Source: an uncultured Prevotellaceae bacterium (GTDB lineage: Bacteria > Bacteroidota > Bacteroidia > Bacteroidales > Bacteroidaceae). From it: a DNA stretch of 15,332 bases. This document shows, in pieces, positions 6,059 to 14,078 of this stretch. Position 1 is the first letter of the stretch; every line of letters starts with the position of its first letter. The position numbers were made by a program, and so were the translations under genes. The stretch lies in NCBI GenBank assembly GCA_946539475.1, contig CAMNHM010000064.1:1-15332 (forward strand). The letters run 5' to 3'. The notes under the pieces were generated by a model. That model was not told where the DNA came from. It searched no databases and worked only from the letters and a program-made list of their open reading frames with translations.

Positions 6059-9000
6059 ATGAGTAAAAGATTAACATCTTTGCTGATTGGTGCATTTGCA
6101 GTATTGCTGCTTGGTGCACCGGCACAGGCTCAGGTGCAGAAAGTGATCAAGACAAAGGCTTCGAAGGCCATTGCCGCTTACTGCCAGCAGCTGAAGCTGA
6201 AGGTTGATCTCGCCACCAGCGTCGAGTTCCGCAAGCTCTCCCAGGAGCAGCAGGCGCAAGTCGTCAAGGAGGCTGAGGCACGAATCAAGAAGAATGCGAG
6301 CAGGGAGTATGCTCCCCTGCCCCATGCCGCAATGGCTGATGCCCGGCAGTTCAGCCAGCAGGGCACACCCGTCTATGGCAAGCAGTTCAGCCGCCGCTCG
6401 GCGAACACTCCGCTGATGGCTCCCCGCAAGGCCGGTGAGGCTGCCGACGAGAACGGCATCATCACCTCGCCCGCTGAAGGCGAGCACAAGTTCTACACCC
6501 GCGAAGGCATGGCTTACTACTACTCTGGCCAGCTCCAGATGGGTCCCCAGAGCGGTCTGGCCGAGATTGTGGAGTGCGCCGACGGCACTATCTATTTCAA
6601 GGACATCGTCTCTCACTACGCCACTGGTGCATGGGTGAAGGGTACGAAGACTGGCAACACCATCACCTTCGCTGCCGGACAGCCCGTATCGTACAACTCC
6701 AACTACGGTACAACGCTGAGCGTCAACTGGGGTGAAGGCAACAGCGTCGATCGCGTTGCCGGCGACATCACCTTCGAGATCGACGGCGACGTCATCCGCC
6801 TCGTCGGATCGAGCGAGGAAAAGCTCCTGGCAGTACACTGGGACGACGACAACACCTGGTCGGGCAACGGTGACTATGATACCGTGCTGACCCTGGATCC
6901 CACCTACATTCCTCCCACGCTCATCACGCCTCCCGACGGACTGGAGACGCAGACCTGCAAGCTCACCGGCGCTCAGTACACCAACACTGGTGCTGCCAAC
7001 TACTCGACCAACGTCGAGGTGGGCATCGACGGCAACGACTATTACATCAAGGGTATGTTCAAGGCAATGCCTAACGCCTGGATCAAGGGTACGCTCACTG
7101 ATGGCGTGGTCGTCTTCCCGAAGCTACAGTACCTTGGCAACTATGGCGGTTCCTACGAAATCTACCTGCTGGGCGTGACATGGCTTGACGACCAGAACTA
7201 TCAGCTCGACGACTTCAAGATGGCCTACGACGAGGAGACGACGACGCTCACCTCGCTGAACGACGTGCTTGCCAACGCCAGCCAAACCGAGATCTACTAC
7301 CTCAGCTGGCTGGGCGAGATCTCCATCCCGCTGACTATCGTCGAGGAGGCTGTCGCCACCACCGGCGAGCCCGTCGATGAGCTGCCTTACATCAACAAAT
7401 TCGACACCGAGGCTGACCAGGCTGCCTTTGGCGCCATCGACTCCAACGATGATGGTTCCACCTGGTACTTCAGCGATGGCACGGCCTACTATACCTATGC
7501 AGAAGATGCTGCCAACGACTGGCTCGTCTCGCCCGCCATCTATCTCGAGGCAGGCAAGAACTATCACTTCTCAATCGACGCAGCAAGCTACTGGGCAGCC
7601 TACTTCCCGGAGCGCATGGAGGTGAAGATGGGTAAGGCCCCCAAGGCTTCCGAGCTGAAGCAGGAGGTCATTCCCCCTACCGACCTGCTGACCGATGACC
7701 TCGTGCCCTACGAGAACGAGCTGGTGACCGTCAGCGAGACGGGCTACTACCACTTCGGTATCCACGCCATCTCCGACGCCAACATGTACCACCTGCTGGT
7801 CGACAACTTCCTGGTTGAGCCCAGTGCACTTCCCACCGCTCCCAACGAGGTGACCGACCTCACTGTCGAGTCGACCGTGACAGGCGTTCCCGGAGCTATC
7901 GTCAAGTTCAACGCTCCGACAACGGCTCTCAACGACGAATCTCTCACCGAGAACCTTACCAAGATTGAGATCTACCGCGACGGACAGCTCATCGCTACGC
8001 TGACCGACATCGCCCCCGGACAGGAGGTCGTCTACGAGGACAACGACCCCGCTCTGACCGTCGGCAACCACACCTATCAGGTGATTCCCTACAATGCTGA
8101 CGGCATTGGCAAGAAGAGTGCTGTCGTGACTGCTCACATCAGCGTGCAGCTGGCAGTGCCTTACTTTGCCGACTTCTCGGCTGCCGGCGTGCTCGACCAG
8201 TTTGGCGTGATTGATGCCAACGGCGACGGCACTACCTGGGCTTGGAACACCTCAGGATATGCAGCTGTTAGCTACAACCAGCTGGAGCAGGCCGACGATT
8301 ACATCGTCACCATGCCTATCGCAATGAAGGCTGGCAAGACCTACAACATCAATGCCTCGATCAGCACTGGCAGCACCACCTACGTTCCTGAGGCCTTCGA
8401 GATCGTCATTGGCAACGCTCCCACGCTTGAGGCCCTGACCACCGTCATCGTACCCGAGACCAACGTCTATCAGACCACGCCGATGACTTACTCCGGCTCG
8501 TTCACCTGCGAGGCCGACGGCAACTACTACGTGGCTGTCCACGGCATCAGCCAGCCCGACATGATGAGACTGCAGCTCTTCTCGCTCAGCGTCATGCAGG
8601 AGCTCACCGCCGAGTCGCTCCGCGCTCCGCGCCTGAGCGTACAGCCTGATCCTTACGGACTCGACAAGGCTGTCGTCACCCTCACCGCTCCCGCTATGAC
8701 GATGGACGGCACGAAGCTCACTGAGAACATCGGCAAGATCGTGCTCTATCGCAACGGCATGGCCTACAAGACCTTCGAGAACGTCAAGCCTGGCGACATC
8801 AAGGTGTTCGTCGAGGAGAACATCAATGGTGCCTACAAGTACATGGCTGTGCCATTCGACAACGACGGCAACCACGGACAGGCTACTGAGACTGTCAGCG
8901 TCTTCGTCGGACTCGACGTGCCTGCATCGCCCACGAACATCGTTGCACAGGAGACCGTCAACGGCGTCATCTTCAGCTGGGATCCCGTCACCACGGGTGC

Positions 9001-10999
9001 CAACGGTGGTATCATCGTTCCCTCGGAGGTGACCTACACCGTCTATAGCGCTCACCAGGAGCAGGGCTGGTTCGGCCCGCAGTGGGTGCTCGACGAGGCT
9101 GTCGCCGTCACCACCGACACGAAGGCTGAGATTGAGCTCGACAACAGCGTCGAACAAGCCACTGCTGCCTTCTTTATCGCCGCCAAGAACGAGCTCGGCG
9201 AAGGCAGTGCAAGCGGTAACCTCTGCTTCGTCGGACAGCCCTGGCAGATGCCGCTCGAGGAGCACTTCGGACAGACATTTAACTACAGCTGGGTCTACAA
9301 CGCATCAGAGGGTGTCGGCGTAGCATATTCACAGGAGAGCAGCGACGACGACAACAGCAGCGTCGAGTTCAGCACCCCGATGGACGACGGACAGAGCGGA
9401 TACTTCCAGAGTGGCAAGATTGCCATGCGCGAGGGCAACCCGACCCTGATCGTCGACGTGAAGGGCACTGGCGCAGCCAAGAACCGCTTCGCCGTGAGAG
9501 TTGTCGATGCCAATGGCAAGACCCACGCCCTGACGAGCGTGCCCGTCACCGAGGATTGGAAGACCCTGAAGGTGTCGCTGGCCGACTTCGCCAACGATCC
9601 GTTCATCAAGGTTGAGCTCTACTGCGACCTCAAGGGCGCCGGCAGCATCGTCTTCGACAACATGAAGATCACCGACCTGCTCGAATACAACCTCGCAGCC
9701 ATCCTGGAGGCTCCGAAGAGCATCAAGGCTGGTGAGACGGCTAAGGTGAACGTCACCGTGAAGAACATCGGTGAGCGTCCAGTGAAGGACTACACCGTGA
9801 AGATTCTTGCCGGCGAGAACGAGCTGCTCAACCAGAAGGTCAGCGAGGACCTCGCTTCCTTCGGCACAAAGACCTTCGCTGCCGACCTCGTAACCACCAT
9901 CTTCGACAAGGCTGAGGACATCACCCTGCGTGCAGAGGTGGAGTATGCCCTTGAGCTCGACGACGAGGACAACACCGCAGAGCAGGTCATCAGCATCAAG
10001 CAGAGCACTGCCGCACAGCCCGAGAACGTGGTAGCCCAGAAGAACGGCAACGACGTCAACCTCAGCTGGAACGCTCCCTCGTCGAGTAATGAGGAAGCCA
10101 CCGAGGACTTCGAGGATACCGAGGCATTCCCCGCATTCGGCATTGGCGGCATCGACGCTAACAACCGCTACGGCGCCTTCGGTTCGTGGACCCTCTACGA
10201 CGGCAACAACTGCACCGTCTATGGCTTCAACGGCGCCACCTTCGAGAACAGCGGCGAAATCCAGGCATGGCAGGTGCTCAACCCGAACCTCGTCAGCGCT
10301 AACTTCGCCAGCACCTATGTTCCTCACAGCGGCAACCAGTTCCTCATCTCGTTCTGCCCCGCTGACGAGGTTCAAGGCACGCCCGCTGCCGACCACTGGA
10401 TCATCTCGCCCGCACTGCCCGGCGTCGCTCAGACCATCTCCTTCTGGTATCGCGCCATCACCGACCAGTATGGTGCAGAGACCTTCGAGGTGTGGTACTC
10501 CACCACCGACAACAAGGTGGAGAGCTTCACCAAGGCTGGCAGCTACAACACCACAGCTACCGAATGGACGCAGATGAGCGTCGACCTGCCCGCAGGAACG
10601 ACCTACTTCGCCATCCGTCACACGGCTAAGGACATCTTCGGACTGCTCCTCGACGACATCACCTACACACGTGGTGGTGGCAACGTCAGCAAGTACAACG
10701 TCTATGTCGACCGTGAGCTCTACGACGACACCACCGGCACGTCGATGGTTGTGAAGAACACCACCGCTAAGAGCTTCGCCGTCAGCGCCGTCTATGGCAA
10801 TGGCCAGGAGTCGATGCCCGTCGAGGTCATCCTCAACGGCGCTAACCAGGAGCCCACCTCCATCGAGGAGCTCACTGGCCGTCAGCAGCCCGTCGACGTC
10901 TACTCGCTCGATGGTAAGCTCGTACGCCAGCAGACGACCACCCTGCAGGGTCTGAAGGGTGCCTACATCATCGAGGGCCAGAAGGTCATCGTGAAGTAA
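6059..10999 (+). CDS. Large T9SS-secreted multidomain surface protein (choice-of-anchor J / fibronectin III / cleaved-adhesin-like)
   Basis: 1646 residues. A Sec signal peptide (LLIGAFAVLLLGAPAQAQ, cleavage likely after residue 24) is followed by a charged helical stretch to ~120. Two related beta-rich repeats follow (~125-280 and ~285-430; compare GAWVKGTKTGNTITF with NAWIKGTLTDGVVVF). Two choice-of-anchor J-like domains (~441-585 and ~699-845) each carry the FDxxxxxxxFGxIDxNxDGxTW pattern and are followed by fibronectin III-like modules (~590-690, ~850-940, ~954-1055). Next come a beta-sandwich of unclear type (~1062-1205) and a CARDB-like domain (~1210-1315). A cleaved-adhesin/MAM-like domain (~1348-1537; DHWIISPALPG, ISFWYRA) appears inserted within another fibronectin III fold. 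The last ~46 residues are a classic type A T9SS sorting signal (VDVYSLDGKLVRQ, LKGAYIIEGQKVIVK). No catalytic motif is seen. An adhesin or substrate-binding role on the outer surface is inferred. Codon use is strongly biased to C-ending codons, suggesting high expression. Confidence 0.92.
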   Translation: MSKRLTSLLIGAFAVLLLGAPAQAQVQKVIKTKASKAIAAYCQQLKLKVDLATSVEFRKLSQEQQAQVVKEAEARIKKNASREYAPLPHAAMADARQFSQQGTPVYGKQFSRRSANTPLMAPRKAGEAADENGIITSPAEGEHKFYTREGMAYYYSGQLQMGPQSGLAEIVECADGTIYFKDIVSHYATGAWVKGTKTGNTITFAAGQPVSYNSNYGTTLSVNWGEGNSVDRVAGDITFEIDGDVIRLVGSSEEKLLAVHWDDDNTWSGNGDYDTVLTLDPTYIPPTLITPPDGLETQTCKLTGAQYTNTGAANYSTNVEVGIDGNDYYIKGMFKAMPNAWIKGTLTDGVVVFPKLQYLGNYGGSYEIYLLGVTWLDDQNYQLDDFKMAYDEETTTLTSLNDVLANASQTEIYYLSWLGEISIPLTIVEEAVATTGEPVDELPYINKFDTEADQAAFGAIDSNDDGSTWYFSDGTAYYTYAEDAANDWLVSPAIYLEAGKNYHFSIDAASYWAAYFPERMEVKMGKAPKASELKQEVIPPTDLLTDDLVPYENELVTVSETGYYHFGIHAISDANMYHLLVDNFLVEPSALPTAPNEVTDLTVESTVTGVPGAIVKFNAPTTALNDESLTENLTKIEIYRDGQLIATLTDIAPGQEVVYEDNDPALTVGNHTYQVIPYNADGIGKKSAVVTAHISVQLAVPYFADFSAAGVLDQFGVIDANGDGTTWAWNTSGYAAVSYNQLEQADDYIVTMPIAMKAGKTYNINASISTGSTTYVPEAFEIVIGNAPTLEALTTVIVPETNVYQTTPMTYSGSFTCEADGNYYVAVHGISQPDMMRLQLFSLSVMQELTAESLRAPRLSVQPDPYGLDKAVVTLTAPAMTMDGTKLTENIGKIVLYRNGMAYKTFENVKPGDIKVFVEENINGAYKYMAVPFDNDGNHGQATETVSVFVGLDVPASPTNIVAQETVNGVIFSWDPVTTGANGGIIVPSEVTYTVYSAHQEQGWFGPQWVLDEAVAVTTDTKAEIELDNSVEQATAAFFIAAKNELGEGSASGNLCFVGQPWQMPLEEHFGQTFNYSWVYNASEGVGVAYSQESSDDDNSSVEFSTPMDDGQSGYFQSGKIAMREGNPTLIVDVKGTGAAKNRFAVRVVDANGKTHALTSVPVTEDWKTLKVSLADFANDPFIKVELYCDLKGAGSIVFDNMKITDLLEYNLAAILEAPKSIKAGETAKVNVTVKNIGERPVKDYTVKILAGENELLNQKVSEDLASFGTKTFAADLVTTIFDKAEDITLRAEVEYALELDDEDNTAEQVISIKQSTAAQPENVVAQKNGNDVNLSWNAPSSSNEEATEDFEDTEAFPAFGIGGIDANNRYGAFGSWTLYDGNNCTVYGFNGATFENSGEIQAWQVLNPNLVSANFASTYVPHSGNQFLISFCPADEVQGTPAADHWIISPALPGVAQTISFWYRAITDQYGAETFEVWYSTTDNKVESFTKAGSYNTTATEWTQMSVDLPAGTTYFAIRHTAKDIFGLLLDDITYTRGGGNVSKYNVYVDRELYDDTTGTSMVVKNTTAKSFAVSAVYGNGQESMPVEVILNGANQEPTSIEELTGRQQPVDVYSLDGKLVRQQTTTLQGLKGAYIIEGQKVIVK

Positions 11000-11026
11000 G
11001 CAACTCCACATCACAAGCATTTCCCC

Positions 11027-11068
11027 AATGTGGGGCGCACAGCAAACGTGCGCCCCGCATTAATTTTT
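11027..11068 (+). terminator. Strong rho-independent terminator of the surface-protein gene
   Basis: AATGTGGGGCGCAC (11027-11040) pairs with GTGCGCCCCGCATT (11048-11061) over 14 positions, one of them a G:U wobble, with a 7-base loop. AATTTTT follows. It starts 27 bases after the stop codon. Confidence 0.9.
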
Positions 11069-11076
11069 GGCCGGTG

Positions 11077-11185
11077 GCCGACGGACGTCGCGCTAATGCC
11101 GAAGGAACGTCACGCTAGTGCCGAAGGAACGTCACGCTAGTGCCGAAGGAACGTCACGCTAGTGCCAAACGAGCGTCGCGTCCGA
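11077..11185. repeat. 22-bp tandem repeat downstream of the terminator
   Basis: Three identical 22-bp units (each GCCGAAGGAACG...CACGCTAGT) occupy 11098-11119, 11120-11141 and 11142-11163. A diverged 21-bp unit precedes them at 11077-11097 and a degenerate one follows from 11164. There is no spacer, so it is not a CRISPR. It is not in a reading frame with a plausible start. It lies beyond the terminator, in the 366-base gap before argR. The stretch 11186-11285 shows nothing I can name. Confidence 0.85.
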
Positions 11186-11285
11186 AGGCCATTTTCGTGC
11201 TGCCCGAGCCAAGCGCCCAAAAGCGCCATGCAATCACCCCCTAAAGCGGCATACCATAAGCGATGTCACAATTTATGAATTAAAC

Positions 11286-11299
11286 ACAATAAATATTCA
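11286..11299. promoter_or_regulatory. Candidate upstream ARG box (ArgR operator)
   Basis: ACAATAAATATTCA agrees with the ArgR consensus core TGAATAATTATTCA at 11 of 14 positions by my count. It lies just upstream of the -33 element of the argR promoter. The consensus comes from enterobacterial ArgR, so its use in this phylum is an assumption. Confidence 0.4.
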
Positions 11300-11305
11300 A
11301 AAATA

Positions 11306-11337
11306 TTTGGTGATATGCAGAAATATTAGTAATTTTG
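11306..11337 (+). promoter_or_regulatory. Promoter of argR operon
   Basis: TTTG at 11306-11309, a 20-base gap, and TAATTTTG at 11330-11337 match both Bacteroidetes promoter elements. Transcription would start near 11344, 22 bases before the argR ATG. Confidence 0.75.
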
Positions 11338-11348
11338 CAGCCCAAACA

Positions 11349-11362
11349 CGAATAAATATTCC
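11349..11362. promoter_or_regulatory. Candidate downstream ARG box overlapping the argR transcript start
   Basis: CGAATAAATATTCC contains the palindrome GAATA-AA-TATTC and matches the ArgR core consensus at 11 of 14 positions. It sits between the predicted start of transcription and the argR ATG, where bound repressor would block transcription. It supports autoregulation by ArgR. Confidence 0.5.
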
Positions 11363-11365
11363 GTT

Positions 11366-11845
11366 ATGAAGATCAAGAACAAGAGGCTCGAAGCACTGCG
11401 CCTCATCATTTCAAGCCAGCAGCTAGGCAGTCAGGAAGAACTATTGAGCGCGTTGCAGGAAGAAGGCTACCAGCTGACACAGGCCACGCTGAGCCGCGAC
11501 CTGAAGCAGCTGAAGGTGGCAAAAGCATCGACGATGAGCGGCAAGTACATCTATGTGCTGCCCAACGAGACGATGTACCGCCGCGTGAGCACTCCCTCGT
11601 CGCTGCGCGAGATGATGCAGATACCGGGCTTCGTGAGCATCAACTTCTCGGGCAACATGGGCGTCATAAAGACCCGTCCGGGCTATGCCAGCGCCATCGC
11701 CTGGAACATCGACCATAACGACATCCCCGAGATACTGGGCACGATAGCTGGCGACGACACCATAATCATCGTCATCCGCGAGGGCATCAGCAGTCAGGAG
11801 GTGGTCCATGCGCTAGAAGGCGTGATACCCAGCGTGAGGAAATAG
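11366..11845 (+). CDS. argR: Arginine repressor ArgR
   Basis: Hexameric arginine-sensing regulator of arginine biosynthesis genes. The 159-residue protein has the expected length. The N-terminal winged helix-turn-helix contains the family's QATLSRDLKQLKV recognition segment (39-51) with the SRDL signature. The C-terminal oligomerisation/arginine-binding domain contains TRPGYASAIAWNID (103-116) and the arginine-contacting GTIAGDDTI (125-133), whose paired Asp residues are conserved. It is the first gene of the cluster argR - GNAT - argG - pspC, downstream of a clear promoter flanked by two candidate ARG boxes. It therefore likely represses its own operon when arginine is plentiful. Confidence 0.96.
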   Translation: MKIKNKRLEALRLIISSQQLGSQEELLSALQEEGYQLTQATLSRDLKQLKVAKASTMSGKYIYVLPNETMYRRVSTPSSLREMMQIPGFVSINFSGNMGVIKTRPGYASAIAWNIDHNDIPEILGTIAGDDTIIIVIREGISSQEVVHALEGVIPSVRK

Positions 11846-11888
11846 AGTAACGGGACACCGGCGATGACACATTATTAATAAATGAGAC

Positions 11889-12503
11889 ATGGAACAGGAA
11901 ACAGATATTGAGATACTTGTGGCGGGACCTGAGCACGAGGTCTACGTCGACACAATCCTAGAGACGATTGCAGAAGCAGCAAAGGTGCGCGGGACGGGCA
12001 TCGCCAAGCGTACCCACGAGTATGTGGCCAAGAAGATGCAGGAGGCAAAGGCAGTCATCGCACTGACGAAGGACGGCCGCTTCGCAGGGTTCAGCTATAT
12101 CGAGACATGGGAGCAGCAGCAGTATGTCACGACGTCGGGACTGATTGTCCACCCCGACTTCCGCGGGCACCACGTGGCGAAGCGCATCAAGGACATGACG
12201 TTCACCCTGGCACGCACGCGATGGCCCCACGCAAAGATCTTCTCGCTGACCAGCGGAGCCGCCGTGATGGCCATGAACACGCAGCTGGGCTACCAGCCCG
12301 TCACCTTCGCCGACCTCACCGACGACGAGGCCTTCTGGCGAGGATGCGAGGGATGCATCAACGTCGACGTGCTGCATCGCACCGACCGAAAATACTGCAT
12401 CTGCACCGCCATGCTTTACGACCCAACCGAGCACCTGCCCGCAAAAATTCCAGACGAGGTGCTCTCGCGCATCAAGCACTTACAAGAATTGGAGGAACAG
12501 TGA
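11889..12503 (+). CDS. GNAT-family acyltransferase, candidate first enzyme of arginine synthesis
   Basis: 204 residues. The GNAT acyl-CoA site is visible as LIVHPDFRGHHVAKRI (85-100), with the R-G-x-x-V-A pyrophosphate-binding loop, and MNTQLGYQPV (129-138) is the typical end of the fold. A four-cysteine pattern follows (C153-x2-C156, C170-x-C172), which could bind a metal or act as a redox or feedback site. It lies 43 bases after argR and 60 before argG and is co-oriented. By position it probably supplies the N-acylglutamate that starts arginine synthesis. Bacteroides uses N-succinyl rather than N-acetyl intermediates (shown for its ornithine transcarbamylase), so the donor may be succinyl-CoA. 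It is not homologous in length or domains to classical ArgA, which carries an amino-acid kinase domain. Enzyme role is inferred from context. Confidence 0.85.
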   Translation: MEQETDIEILVAGPEHEVYVDTILETIAEAAKVRGTGIAKRTHEYVAKKMQEAKAVIALTKDGRFAGFSYIETWEQQQYVTTSGLIVHPDFRGHHVAKRIKDMTFTLARTRWPHAKIFSLTSGAAVMAMNTQLGYQPVTFADLTDDEAFWRGCEGCINVDVLHRTDRKYCICTAMLYDPTEHLPAKIPDEVLSRIKHLQELEEQ

Positions 12504-12563
12504 ACGCATTTTGGCACAACCCAATTTAATTCATAACAACAACGTATTAAACGATTTTTAGAT

Positions 12564-13766
12564 ATGACAAACAAAAAAGTTGTGGTAGCCTTTTCTGGTG
12601 GGCTTGATACCAGTTACACAGTCATGAAACTCTCGCAAGACGGCTACGAGGTCTATGCCGCCTGCGCCAACACCGGCGGATTCTCACCCGAGCAGCTCGC
12701 ACGCAACGAGGAGAACGCCTACAAGCTGGGAGCCAAGGCGTATGTCACCCTCGACGTCACACAAGAATACTACGAGAAGTCGCTGAAGTACATGATCTTC
12801 GGCAACGTCCTCCGCAACAACTGCTACCCCATCTCCGTCTCGAGCGAGCGCATCTTCCAGGCACTGGCCATCGCCCGCTATGCCCGTAAGATCGGGGCTG
12901 ACGCCATCGCCCACGGTTCGACGGGCGCCGGCAACGACCAGATACGCTTCGACATGACCTTCCTCGTGATGGCCCCCGGCGTAGAGATCATCACCCTGAC
13001 ACGCGACAAGAAGCTGACGCGCAAGGAAGAGGTTGACTACCTCAACGAGCACGGCTTTACGGCTGACTTCGCCAAGCTGAAGTACTCGTACAACGTGGGC
13101 ATCTGGGGCACCAGCATCTGCGGCGGCGAGCTGCTCGACCCCACCCTGGGCTTGCCCGAGGACGCCTACCTGAAGCACGTGACGGCCAAGGAGCCCGAGC
13201 AGCTGCTGAAGATAGCTTTCGAGAAGGGCGAGATCGTCGGTGTGAACGGTGAGAAGTTCGACGACCGTGTGAAGGCCATCCAGAAGATTGAGGAGATCGG
13301 CGCCTCATATGCCATCGGCCGCGATGCCAACGTTGGCGACACCATCATCGGCATCAAGGGCCGCGTAGGCTTCGAGGCCGCAGCGCCGAAGCTCATCATC
13401 GAGGCCCACCGCCTGCTGGAGAAGTCGACGCTGTCGAAGTGGCAGCAGTACTGGAAGGACCAGGTGGCCAACTGGTACGGCATGTTCCTCCACGAGAGCC
13501 AGTACCTGGAGCCCGTCATGCCCGACATCGAGGCCATGCTCAGCAGCTCGCAGCGCAACGTCACCGGCACGGCCATCCTCCGCCTGCGCCCCTACGGCTT
13601 CGAGACCGTCGGCATCGACAGCCCCAACGACCTGACGAAGAGCAAGCTCGGCGAGTACGGCGAGACGCAGACCGGCTGGACCGCCGACGAGGCCAAGGGC
13701 TTCATCAAGGTCAGCTCTACCCCACTCCGCGTGTACTACGGCATTCATCCCGACGAAGAGAGATAA
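12564..13766 (+). CDS. argG: Argininosuccinate synthase
   Basis: Joins citrulline and aspartate with ATP to give argininosuccinate, the penultimate step of arginine synthesis in the cytosol. The 400-residue length is normal. The N-terminal ATP-pyrophosphatase loop VVVAFSGGLDTSYTV (S11-S17 core SGGLDTS) is intact. The aspartate/citrulline region HGSTGAGNDQIRFD (~117-130) and the later GRDANVGDTIIGIKGRVGFEAA (~253-274) are as expected. The C-terminus GEYGETQTGWTADEAKGFIK follows the Bacteroidetes form of the enzyme. The 60-base leader has no promoter that I can recognise, so transcription most likely comes from the argR promoter. Only a single ARG-like half site (TTAATTCA, ~12526-12533) is seen in the leader. 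Confidence 0.97.
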   Translation: MTNKKVVVAFSGGLDTSYTVMKLSQDGYEVYAACANTGGFSPEQLARNEENAYKLGAKAYVTLDVTQEYYEKSLKYMIFGNVLRNNCYPISVSSERIFQALAIARYARKIGADAIAHGSTGAGNDQIRFDMTFLVMAPGVEIITLTRDKKLTRKEEVDYLNEHGFTADFAKLKYSYNVGIWGTSICGGELLDPTLGLPEDAYLKHVTAKEPEQLLKIAFEKGEIVGVNGEKFDDRVKAIQKIEEIGASYAIGRDANVGDTIIGIKGRVGFEAAAPKLIIEAHRLLEKSTLSKWQQYWKDQVANWYGMFLHESQYLEPVMPDIEAMLSSSQRNVTGTAILRLRPYGFETVGIDSPNDLTKSKLGEYGETQTGWTADEAKGFIKVSSTPLRVYYGIHPDEER

Positions 13767-13792
13767 CCCCCACCCACTAACACACAGGAATC

Positions 13793-13981
13793 ATGGAACC
13801 CAAACGATTCTACCTCTCCGAGAGAGACAAAAAGATTGCTGGCGTCTGCGGAGGCATCGCCGAGTATTTCAACATCGACTCGCTGCTGGTGCGCGTAGCC
13901 TTCCTGCTGTTCATCTTCTCCTTCGGAGGCGGACTCATAGCCTACATCGTGCTGTGGCTCTGCGCCCCCAGAAGACTCTAA
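13793..13981 (+). CDS. PspC-domain small inner-membrane protein
   Basis: 62 residues forming almost exactly one PspC domain: FYLSERDKKIAGVCGGIAEYFNID (6-29) with the typical GVCGGIAEYF motif, then a hydrophobic helix (LLVRVAFLLFIFSFGGGLIAYIVLWLCA) that spans the inner membrane, ending APRRL. Free-standing PspC proteins are linked to envelope stress or membrane maintenance. It lies 26 bases after argG with AGGA in front of its ATG, and a strong inverted repeat follows, so it is probably the last gene of the argR transcript. No functional connection to arginine is evident. Confidence 0.93.
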   Translation: MEPKRFYLSERDKKIAGVCGGIAEYFNIDSLLVRVAFLLFIFSFGGGLIAYIVLWLCAPRRL

Positions 13982-13990
13982 TTTATTCCG

Positions 13991-14023
13991 ACCACCAAAC
14001 TTTCCGCCAAAAAGTTTGGTGGT
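13991..14023. terminator. Perfect 13-bp inverted repeat: terminator and/or operator
   Basis: ACCACCAAACTTT (13991-14003) and AAAGTTTGGTGGT (14011-14023) pair without mismatch across a 7-base loop. It starts 9 bases after the pspC stop. The T-tract after it is weak (TAGGATTTTA), so termination may be incomplete. The right arm contains the TTTG -33 element of the next promoter, so the palindrome could also be an operator for the toxin-antitoxin-like genes. Confidence 0.7.
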
Positions 14024-14046
14024 TAGGATTTTATATGTTATCTTTG
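14015..14046 (+). promoter_or_regulatory. Promoter of the toxin-antitoxin-like module (and probably argC)
   Basis: TTTG at 14015-14018, a 20-base gap and TATCTTTG at 14039-14046 match both Bacteroidetes elements. The predicted start near 14053 leaves a ~26-base leader before the ATG at 14079. It fixes the antitoxin start: an upstream in-frame start at 14016 would overlap the promoter. Confidence 0.75.
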
Positions 14047-14078
14047 TGCCAACATTTAGAATCCCAAATCAGCAAGCT

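Noticed and set aside
9329..11020. A 563-codon minus-strand frame (and others at 8252-9265, 7571-8137, 6071-6838) antisense to the surface-protein gene
   Set aside because: These are shadows of its strong C-ending codon bias; composition is low-complexity Val/Gly/Asp/Leu and no start signals are present. The long frame also runs through the terminator.
11077..11185. CRISPR array
   Set aside because: Units are directly adjacent without unique spacers and no cas genes are visible; the same applies to the 9-bp arrays at 2171-2401.
14016..14078. A longer start for the antitoxin-like gene at 14016
   Set aside because: It would overlap the promoter elements and the palindrome; MCKVTLSYDAKN at 14079 is a better N-terminus and lies ~26 bases after the predicted transcript start.
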